Positions 35,883 to 45,081 of a DNA stretch of 64,000 nucleotides are shown here, piece after piece. The translations under genes and the position numbers were made by a program. The notes under the pieces are model-generated. The model saw only the letters and a list, made by a program, of their open reading frames with translations. It ran no database searches and was not told where the DNA came from. The DNA is from Streptococcus urinalis 2285-97 (GTDB lineage: Bacteria > Bacillota > Bacilli > Lactobacillales > Streptococcaceae): contig NZ_AEUZ02000001.1 in the NCBI RefSeq assembly GCF_000188055.2, positions 1,378,001 to 1,442,000 on the forward strand, given 5' to 3'. Each line of letters begins with the position of its first letter. The first letter of the stretch is position 1.

Positions 35883-36521
35883 ATGAAACTTTATTTTGTT
35901 AGACATGGGAAAACAAAATGGAATCTGGAAGGAAGATTTCAAGGAGCTAATGGTGATTCACCACTCTTAGAAGAAGCTAAAGAAGAATTAAAAGAACTTG
36001 GTTATTACCTAAAAGATATTGCCTTTGATGCTGTTTTTTCTAGTGATTTAAAAAGAGCTCAAAACAGTGCAGAGATCCTTATGTCAGAAAATCGTTATCC
36101 AAAGGAGATTTCGTGTCATAAAGAACTGAGAGAATGGCAATTAGGAAGATTAGAAGGTGCCAAAATCTCAACAATTTCAGCAATTTATCCACATCAAATG
36201 GATGCATTTAGGCATAATTTAGCTAAGTTTGATGCCAGTATGTTTGAAGCTGAAACGATTTACGAAACAACGCATCGTGTACGCCGTTTTATAGAAAGTC
36301 TTCAAGGTAAGGACTACGATAAGGTCTTAATTGTTGGACATGGTGCTAATTTGACAGCAGCTATTCAATCACTCCTTAGTTTTGAGCCAGCTTTATTACG
36401 TTCTCGAGGTGGACTTGATAATGCCAGTTTAACAGTTCTTGAAACAAATGACTTTAAAGATTTTGATTGTCTAGTCTGGAATGATAAATCTTATTTGGCA
36501 GAAGTTGTCAAACAAAAATAA
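35883..36521 (+). CDS. Histidine phosphatase (phosphoglycerate mutase-like)
   Basis: The 212-residue protein opens with YFVRHGKTKWN (catalytic Arg-His), then SSDLKRAQNSAEIL, LREWQLGRLEG (catalytic Glu) and VGHGANLTA (second His): the dPGM/GpmB/PhoE superfamily. GGAGGAAAAA before ATG at 35883 supports this start. It may be a non-specific acid phosphatase; a glycolytic role is not implied. Confidence 0.85.
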   Translation: MKLYFVRHGKTKWNLEGRFQGANGDSPLLEEAKEELKELGYYLKDIAFDAVFSSDLKRAQNSAEILMSENRYPKEISCHKELREWQLGRLEGAKISTISAIYPHQMDAFRHNLAKFDASMFEAETIYETTHRVRRFIESLQGKDYDKVLIVGHGANLTAAIQSLLSFEPALLRSRGGLDNASLTVLETNDFKDFDCLVWNDKSYLAEVVKQK

Positions 36522-36546
36522 AAAAGCAGATAATCTGCTTTTTTAT
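36517..36546. terminator. Bidirectional terminator
   Basis: AAGCAGA-TAA-TCTGCTT between A- and T-runs, serving the histidine phosphatase and the convergent HAD gene. Confidence 0.8.
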
Positions 36547-37445
36547 TTTGCATATTTCATGCGTAGTATTCTTTCTTGTTGTTTATTGAGTCTTAATAAA
36601 ATAACAACTTTATCGATACTCATATTACTTTCAAGAAGGCGTTCTGCTGCCATCATAAGGCCATTGTTGATTCCCATTTCTAAAACAGGATTTTTCTTGT
36701 CATTTAGATCAAATATCACTTTATTATCTGGTAAATCAAAAAGTACTTTGACCGCTCCAAATAATTGTTCAAAACTATCAATGGCTACATCATAGACTGG
36801 CTTTGTTCCTGCTTTTAGTGATCTACCACGATGATTAAACCACATGGCATTCCAACCACCATTTTTTGCTCCCATTATATCATTATCATAAGAGTCACCA
36901 ACGTAGAGAGTTGTTGAGGGATTCATGTCAAACTGTTCCGCAGCTAAGTTGAAAATTTCTTTTTCAGGTTTTTGAAAACCTGTAGCTTGACTGACAATAA
37001 CTCGTTTTGGTTCAACATAATCATATAAACCAAGTTTTTTGACTTTTTTGAGTTGATGCTCAGTTGGTCCATTGGTGATAATTCCCATCGGTACCTGCTT
37101 TGATTTTAGAAAATCTAAGGTCATACGCATTTCATCAAGCATTGTAATGTGTTCTAACTCATACTCATAAATCTCTTGAAATGCTTTACCAGTTTCAAGA
37201 TTGATTTCAGGATAATCAAATTCTAGGAGTGTTTCTTTGCAACGCCAGAATCTGAAATACTCAGTTGTCCATTCACCAGCCATTACTCTTGGAAAGCCAA
37301 TATCTGAATAATGACGAAAGCGAATATAAGCTTTATTGATATGGTTCATATCAAAATCTGGAAAGCATTTTTCCATAGCTTTTCGATATGGTGCTTGTTG
37401 GTCATAGATAGTATCGTCAACATCAAAGACAATTGAAGTAATCAT
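36543..37445 (-). CDS. HAD-family hydrolase (YjjG-like)
   Basis: The 300-residue protein has HAD motif I VFDVDDTIYD, motif II GIITNGP, Lys in FQKPEKEIF and motif IV YVGDSYDNDI, with an alpha-helical cap, as in YjjG-type nucleotidases. The C-terminal 70 residues extend beyond the usual YjjG length (about 230) and have no clear match. Converges on the histidine phosphatase gene. Confidence 0.82.
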   Translation of the reverse strand: MITSIVFDVDDTIYDQQAPYRKAMEKCFPDFDMNHINKAYIRFRHYSDIGFPRVMAGEWTTEYFRFWRCKETLLEFDYPEINLETGKAFQEIYEYELEHITMLDEMRMTLDFLKSKQVPMGIITNGPTEHQLKKVKKLGLYDYVEPKRVIVSQATGFQKPEKEIFNLAAEQFDMNPSTTLYVGDSYDNDIMGAKNGGWNAMWFNHRGRSLKAGTKPVYDVAIDSFEQLFGAVKVLFDLPDNKVIFDLNDKKNPVLEMGINNGLMMAAERLLESNMSIDKVVILLRLNKQQERILRMKYAK

Positions 37446-37570
37446 GATTAAATTTTATTCCCCTTTTCAAACTATCTGCTATTATACTATTTTTAAAAAA
37501 CCTTTTCAATTTTTTCAAAATCTCTTTTAGACTTTAAGCCCAAGCTTACGCCTTTTTCCAAAGAAAATAG

Positions 37571-39118
<1,548 letters not shown>

Positions 39119-39171
39119 AATGTTTCAGAAACGCTGTTATATCAACATTTCTAAAGGGTGAATGGCACAAC

Positions 39172-39188
39172 TTACCAAAAATTTACCA
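39172..39188 (+). repeat. Left-end TTACCA repeats (candidate integrase arm sites)
   Basis: TTACCA at 39172-39177 and 39183-39188, 11 bases apart, in the same orientation as the four copies at the right end. Confidence 0.5.
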
Positions 39189-39202
39189 CAAGAATACAAA
39201 CA

Positions 39203-39220
39203 GTTATAAGAACTTATAAC
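39203..39220. repeat. Short inverted repeat near the left end
   Basis: GTTATAAG-AA-CTTATAAC, a palindrome that could bind a protein. It lies between the arm-like repeats and the gajB terminator. Confidence 0.3.
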
Positions 39221-39263
39221 GAAAAAAACTTCTCTTGGATTATTCCAAGGGAAGTTTTTTTCG
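39221..39263 (-). terminator. Terminator at the left end of the island
   Basis: AAACTTCTCTTGGA and TTCCAAGGGAAGTTT pair with one internal mismatch and have A/T-runs on both sides. It can end the defence operon from the right and lysS from the left. Confidence 0.7.
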
Positions 39264-39338
39264 TTTCTGGATAGCAAAAATGACAGCAGAATTTCTACTG
39301 TCATTTATGTATTTCCGAAAAAGATATATTTATCAGAA

Positions 39339-41195
39339 TTACATCAAGTTATTTACAATTGTTGTATCATTGATTGTAGGAAATTCTATCCATCCAGCTT
39401 TCTGCAGATTACTCAAAAAATCACTGTCTCTTTCAATTAATTGAGCCGGAATACCTATACAAACTAGATGAGTCGGTCTACTGAGTGCCACATATGCAAG
39501 TTTAAGAGCTTTTTCCGTTTCCTTCTCCTCATCATTTTTATCTTCCGGTAGTTCTACATAATTATTACTCAAATATTTTTCAAGCAATTGAAGTATAGAG
39601 TAGCTAGGTGAGGTATCCGCATACCCATTAGTAAATTTTGAATTCAACATCAGTAAAGTTGCTTTGTGAGTTTCCCCTTTTACCGAATGGATAGTCCCCA
39701 ATCTTATGTCTTTACCTGCATTATCTACCGACACATTAGTTTGAATTTGTATGTTTTTAGAAAAATTATTTTGCAACTTATCTTTAATCTCATTACATAA
39801 GGTATTTTTATTTTGCAATAATCCCTCATCATCTATGAGTTCATCAAGAAGTGCACTCAATCCATCGATTATTTTCTCATCATCTTCATTTCTCAGATTT
39901 TTAATAATTTTAAATATCTTTATTCTAAAACCATCTTCTTTCAATCTATCTTCAAAGTTATTTTCAAAATTTCTTGATAATTCTTTTAAGCATATATCCA
40001 AAAATAAGTCTAAATCACTCCTGTAATTTAGATCCTTTACAACAACACGTTGGTATCTTTCACCAAAAGTATTTTCCAAGTCCTTGTGCTGTGCTGAGAC
40101 AATAACTTTAGACTTTGATGAGTTCTTAAAAGTTTCATTTCCTTTTTCTAATCTATCAATCAGTGAACAATATTTATTAATTAAATCATCGCCATTATCA
40201 TAGACAATAAAATATGGAGGGAAGGAATTATTCTTAGAATCTGATTCCAAATCATCATACTTCTTCACACAAACATTTTTCACTATATTTACAATAGACT
40301 CGCCGAATCGCGATGTTTTTGAAATACGCTTCTCCATAGAGTCATCAATTTCCCAAGCTAATTCCGTATCCCCACCCCAAATATTATATATTGCTTGATA
40401 TGGATCACCAAACTTTTGAATGATTACAGAAGTTTTATCAAATAACGATTGAATTAATTCAAATTGAAATTGACTAGTATCTTGCACTTCGTCCAACAAT
40501 AAATAATCAAATCTTTTTGAAATTATATTTCTAAACATCTCGTTATGCTGTTCAATATACCATTTTGACAATTCTAGACAACAATTATTTGTAATAATAC
40601 CTGATTTAAATAAATTCTCCATACTTGTATTAAATGCGTTATTATATTGCTTATTTCGTCCACCCACCTTAGATTCTACTCTCACTGGTTTAGCCTCTTG
40701 ACTAAAATTCCATTTATCTATTTTTCCAGCTGGATTGGGTAAATACTTCAGAACTGAAACATCTAAGAATTGATAATATCCAACAAACTGCTTATTAAAT
40801 CTTTCACGAAATATATCATCATCAAGTACTCGCATTTTTTTATCGCCAAGAATTAAATGAAACGCTTTCTTAGCAAAAAATGTATTGAAAAAATCTTGAA
40901 TAGTTCCAATAAAGTGAGGAGTTTTTATGTCTTCAATCCCGAGTTTTCTTAAACTTGATTTTATTTCATCCACAGCAACATTAGTGTGAGTAAGTACACA
41001 AATTCCTTGTCCTGAATCCTTCAATTGTTCAAGTAATATTTTAACACGTGCAGTTAGTACTGTTGTTTTTCCAGTTCCAGGTCCAGCGACAACGTCCATT
41101 GTATCGTTGTGTAAAATGACATCCTTTTGTTCCTCGGAAAAATGACATCCAGACGGGAGTAAACTTTTCTCAATTGATGCTATTAATTCATTCAT
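39339..41195 (-). CDS. gajB: Gabija-like UvrD/Rep helicase GajB
   Basis: The 618-residue SF1A helicase shows motif I VVAGPGTGKTT (about 35-45), motif Ia VLTHTNVAVDEIK, motif II LLLDEVQDTSQFQF, motif III KFGDPYQAIYNI, motif V TIHSVKGETHKATLLML and motif VI LAYVALSRPTHLV. Next to an OLD nuclease this defines the GajB subunit of Gabija, an antiphage system that cuts phage DNA when nucleotides fall. It is longer than the Bacillus cereus GajB I recall (about 494). The frame reaches 41231, but GAGGGAGGG and the coding context favour ATG at 41195, overlapping the gajA stop by 8 bases. Confidence 0.85.
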   Translation of the reverse strand: MNELIASIEKSLLPSGCHFSEEQKDVILHNDTMDVVAGPGTGKTTVLTARVKILLEQLKDSGQGICVLTHTNVAVDEIKSSLRKLGIEDIKTPHFIGTIQDFFNTFFAKKAFHLILGDKKMRVLDDDIFRERFNKQFVGYYQFLDVSVLKYLPNPAGKIDKWNFSQEAKPVRVESKVGGRNKQYNNAFNTSMENLFKSGIITNNCCLELSKWYIEQHNEMFRNIISKRFDYLLLDEVQDTSQFQFELIQSLFDKTSVIIQKFGDPYQAIYNIWGGDTELAWEIDDSMEKRISKTSRFGESIVNIVKNVCVKKYDDLESDSKNNSFPPYFIVYDNGDDLINKYCSLIDRLEKGNETFKNSSKSKVIVSAQHKDLENTFGERYQRVVVKDLNYRSDLDLFLDICLKELSRNFENNFEDRLKEDGFRIKIFKIIKNLRNEDDEKIIDGLSALLDELIDDEGLLQNKNTLCNEIKDKLQNNFSKNIQIQTNVSVDNAGKDIRLGTIHSVKGETHKATLLMLNSKFTNGYADTSPSYSILQLLEKYLSNNYVELPEDKNDEEKETEKALKLAYVALSRPTHLVCIGIPAQLIERDSDFLSNLQKAGWIEFPTINDTTIVNNLM

Positions 41196-43242
41196 CAGTC
41201 CCTCCCTCTTCTTCATTGATTTGAGCAGCATATTTAATCGCCTTCACTAGATATTGAGTGTAGTCATTGGAAAGCACTTCTGTTTTAAGTTGCTCTTTAT
41301 TCTCACTAGCTAACTTTCCAATTTCAATCGCCAACTTTTGAGCAACAATCGCTTTAGAGACCTTCTTATCGTTTAAAGGTTTAAAGATATCATAAGCTAG
41401 TTCGGAACTGATTGTATCATCACTAGTGGTAAGCTGATTATTTATCTCATCAAACTTATTTTGATTAACAGGACTGTAAGGGTTCTTGTATCTTGTTTCA
41501 TGAATTGATTTCCAGAGTAATTTTACTAACGGACTTCTCGCTAAACTATATTCTAAAGTCCATGCTGGTGCGACAAATGTTTTAGAATTCGCATTATAGT
41601 CCTTGTATTTTTGTATAATATTATTCTTTTTTACTCCTATAAGAATATTAATATAATCTTTAGTCAATTCTTTAGCAACTTTTTTATTGAATTCATTTTC
41701 ATCTAAAGTTTCACTAATCTCGAATTCATCTTTAAGTTTATTTCTTGTAGAGAATATTGTACCGTAGGGACGGTCTTCATCAGTTAAATCAGATTCTAAT
41801 CCCAATTCGCTTAAAATCTGTTGAAATTCATTTTGACTTTCTATTACGTATACTTCGCCAGTCGTACCTTTATCATTGTAATATTCCAGAGGTCTGACAT
41901 CTACATCAGTTACAATAGAAACAGGTAATTCAATTCTATCATCTCCTCTTCTTGAAAATAATTTGATGTAGCGTTCAAATGCTGTATTTCCTATATTAAC
42001 TATAGAAACACCATATTCATGTAACGGATATCCTATTAGCTCAGCAAATGCAGGAAGCAGCAAATTTTCAGCATCACCTTCTACAAATATCAATCCTTTG
42101 GCAAAAAATAAATTGCTTTTGGTCGCATCTAAAAACCTTTCCAAAAACTCATAATCTTCTTTTCCTAGCAAAGTTTCTGATTCTGCCATTGAGAATGCTT
42201 GATTGTTGTATAGTAAAATTAGGTTCTTAGGATTGATAGAAGAGGCTAAGTTGGTGCTGTGAGTAGTTAGAATAAATTGGGTAGAAGAATTATTCTCCAT
42301 ATGCTTAATCAACCGAATTTGGGCTTGTGTGTGTAAATGAGCTTCTATTTCTTCGATTAATGCAATTCTAGGACCGATATAATCACTATCATCATGCATC
42401 AAAAGCAATTCAACTGCAATATATAAAATATTGGAATTGCCTAACCCTAAATTAACACTTTCAGTATCTAAACTTAGTCTCGATAGTATAGAATAAATAT
42501 TAGCCTCTGAAACATTAAATGCAATCTTACTTTTTTCAAAATCATTTTTATCATAAAAAGTTGCTAATTGATCCATAATTAACTGAACCACATTATGTTC
42601 ATCCTTAGAGAAAAATTCTTTTACCTCTCCGTTCGCCTTACCCACAATATCCAAAAGTTCTTGTTTTCCACCTTCGCCAATCTGAGGATGGGCAGAAAGA
42701 ATGTTAGATAATCTAGAATAAGGACCTGGACGTAATTCCCTCTGAGCATCCCTTAATGGTCTCAAATAGATAGCTTTTAAGAGTTGCTTTGCCTCGCTAT
42801 CTATGATTGTCTCGGAATGGTTGTCCCCACCATATATTTTACGATCAAAATACTCTTTTCCATTAGGGTTTTTCTTTTTAACAACTTTTAATGTAATTTT
42901 CAATTGAGGATTATTTCCCTCATCAAATGAAATCCACTCTAAAAATTTAGCAGCTTCTTCATCTGAAAGCCCCTTAAATAATCCAATGATTTTAAACTCC
43001 TCATTGAATATCTTTCCATCCATTGTGTAAAAATCTGTATCTACAATTCTATCGTAGTCATCGCTCAAAGTACCTAATAATAATTTGATTCCATCAATAA
43101 TTGCTGTTTTTCCAGCATCGTTCTCACCAACTATCAAATTCATTCCTCTTTGAAATTTAACAGTCAATCCGGGAGAATCATCAGTTGATTTATATTTTCG
43201 AAAATCCCAATATTCTACTTTTTCTAGAAACACTTCACTCAC
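41188..43242 (-). CDS. gajA: Gabija-like OLD-family ATPase/nuclease GajA
   Basis: The 684-residue protein has an ABC-type ATPase head, with P-loop VGENDAGKT (38-46) and Walker B region ALIEEIEAHLHTQAQIRLIKHM followed by LTTHSTNLASSIN. It also has a C-terminal TOPRIM nuclease (LIFVEGDAENLLLP, then IVTDVDVRP), the class 2 OLD layout of GajA. Reference GajA is shorter (about 578). The GTG start at 43242 overlaps the stop of the restriction-modification gene (GTGA); a GTG nine bases later has better spacing to GGAGG. The coupled gajB partner makes Gabija the best call over a lone OLD nuclease. Confidence 0.87.
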   Translation of the reverse strand: MSEVFLEKVEYWDFRKYKSTDDSPGLTVKFQRGMNLIVGENDAGKTAIIDGIKLLLGTLSDDYDRIVDTDFYTMDGKIFNEEFKIIGLFKGLSDEEAAKFLEWISFDEGNNPQLKITLKVVKKKNPNGKEYFDRKIYGGDNHSETIIDSEAKQLLKAIYLRPLRDAQRELRPGPYSRLSNILSAHPQIGEGGKQELLDIVGKANGEVKEFFSKDEHNVVQLIMDQLATFYDKNDFEKSKIAFNVSEANIYSILSRLSLDTESVNLGLGNSNILYIAVELLLMHDDSDYIGPRIALIEEIEAHLHTQAQIRLIKHMENNSSTQFILTTHSTNLASSINPKNLILLYNNQAFSMAESETLLGKEDYEFLERFLDATKSNLFFAKGLIFVEGDAENLLLPAFAELIGYPLHEYGVSIVNIGNTAFERYIKLFSRRGDDRIELPVSIVTDVDVRPLEYYNDKGTTGEVYVIESQNEFQQILSELGLESDLTDEDRPYGTIFSTRNKLKDEFEISETLDENEFNKKVAKELTKDYINILIGVKKNNIIQKYKDYNANSKTFVAPAWTLEYSLARSPLVKLLWKSIHETRYKNPYSPVNQNKFDEINNQLTTSDDTISSELAYDIFKPLNDKKVSKAIVAQKLAIEIGKLASENKEQLKTEVLSNDYTQYLVKAIKYAAQINEEEGGTDE

Positions 43243-44528
43243 TCCTCCACTTCAAACTTAGGCAGGCTATTAACCAAGTCAACTGTCTGCATTGAAATGT
43301 TGATAATCCGTAGCAAGAGATTAAAGATATACTTTTCATCTGTACTGTAGTCATTTGGGTTATCAGTGATGCCAGATTTTTTATCCGTCTTAACTTGGTA
43401 CTGGTCCATAATCCACTCAATAGCCGAGCGACCATTGACCACATACTCATAAGCTTTCTCAGGAATATTCTTGATAGTGATATCGTTATTATAGACAATC
43501 GCAGAGCGATCCCCTTTTTTGATGAATTTCATCTTCGTAACCTTGTAAGAAGGCTGAGCGGATAACTGAATATCCACATCTTCATAGACAGGCACTTCTT
43601 CATAGTTGAGGTGCAAGTCCATCAAAGCCTTGCCGACTTCAACATACTTTTCTTTATGCTTAGCTATCGGAATCCGAGCCAAATCTTTCTTCAAATCATT
43701 GGCATACTTTTCTTGATAATCACGAGAATTAAGCAGACCATAGACATAGGCAAAGGTGTCATCCAAACTCAGTCCCAACTTGTCCGCAAAAGCCTGATTC
43801 ATATTATCATGCGATTGGAAAAGTGCTGTTTCATCCACTTCATTATCATAGCGCATGAAACTTTGAGCTTTTTCCAGACTATCCATGTTAGGTATTAAAT
43901 TTGTTATCAATGGAGAAAAATCACGAGATACACCTCTACCTGTTGTTAAGATAACAAGATTTCCTTCACCAAATTTCTTATACCATTGACCAGGACGTTC
44001 TACGACATCATTACCGTAATAGAGATTTTTCTTTGTAAATGGACGATATAATGACTTAATAATCTTATCCTTATTAAATTGGATTTTTTTAGATTTCAAA
44101 ATTGAATCTTCCAGTTTTACAGACCACTTTATAAAATTATCATCTCGATTCAATAGCGATTTCCGTTCATCAATTTGTACCGAATTTAATCTCTCTAATT
44201 CAGAATTATAATTAGAGATTAGCTTATGGCTATTTTGCTCTACATTTTGTTTTGAAAAATTATATACCCAACTATCACGATTAGTTGAAACTCCTATGAT
44301 ATTTTGAATAAACACCGAATCCTGCTCTCCAGCCATGACAGCATACTTCTTGATAATTTGGGTCTCGTTGATTGAGCCAGTCATTGTTATCATCAGGCTG
44401 GATGGTCTGCCAGTCAATGGCTGACATATCCCCAAAGTCTTCAATAATACGGAGCTTTTCTTTCTGCGAGAGATAGTCTCCAATGTCATGATAGTGGAGT
44501 TCATGACTGTCTGAACCGTCTTTGACAA
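43239..44528 (-). pseudogene. Type ISP enzyme, segment 3: target-recognition domain
   Basis: Homology resumes at YAVMAGEQDSVFIQNIIG (about 44350) and runs to the stop, covering the DNA target-recognition part (YYGNDVVERPGQW, FAYVYGLLNSRDYQ). The 60 residues before that point are out-of-frame noise. The stop overlaps the gajA GTG by four bases. Confidence 0.65.
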
Positions 44529-45081
44529 GGATAGAAATGGCTACTGGTGTTCGACTACCTGAGCCAAAGATTTTCCCACCTTCTCTACGTGATTGTTCCC
44601 CAAGGGTACGTTGGTCTCCACGCAGATTAAAAATATAAAGATGGTTAAATTCTTCATAAAGTCCAGCTCGAAGTCCGTCAGCTGAGTTGGTATTGAGGTA
44701 GTTTCCGTTCGTCACAAAGCCAATGCCCCCCTGACCCTTGAGACGGTCAGATGCCCAACGGAAAGCTTTTATGTAGCTGTCATATAGTCCTTTTGTCAGT
44801 CCTGCATTTGATTTTGCCACATAGGTATCCGCCAAGCGTTTATCTAGTTTAGGATAGGAGATGTTTTGGTTGTTATCATTTTGGCTACCTTGACCGATAG
44901 AGTACGGTGGATTACCGATAATGGCTGTTATCGGTTTTTCCTGCTGACGTTTGAGGCGTTGGTCATTTGTCCCAAAGAAAGAGTCATCCAGTGTGTCCTC
45001 AGTCTCTGTGGATTCAAAGGTATCTGTCAGGACAATGCCTTCAAAAAGGCTTGTAAGGCTTATCGCCATTGATGTCATCAA
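44281..45081 (-). pseudogene. Type ISP enzyme, segment 2: methylase catalytic part
   Basis: Homology resumes at FEGIVLTDTFEST and includes methylase motif IV NPPYS, the RDQRTLGEQ region and DPNYQE, then leaves the family at a second +1 shift. The ATGs at its head are internal out-of-frame codons of segment 1 and have no ribosome binding site. Confidence 0.65.

Noticed and set aside
39339..43242. Prophage recombination genes or AddAB as the identity of the helicase/OLD pair
   Set aside because: The AAA-TOPRIM plus UvrD pairing with overlapping genes fits Gabija; no AddA/AddB nuclease motifs or phage structural genes are nearby.
45041..45081. Programmed -1 frameshift in the Type ISP gene
   Set aside because: The required shift is +1, there is no XXXYYYZ heptamer usable in the right direction and no downstream stimulator; a second unrelated shift would also be needed.
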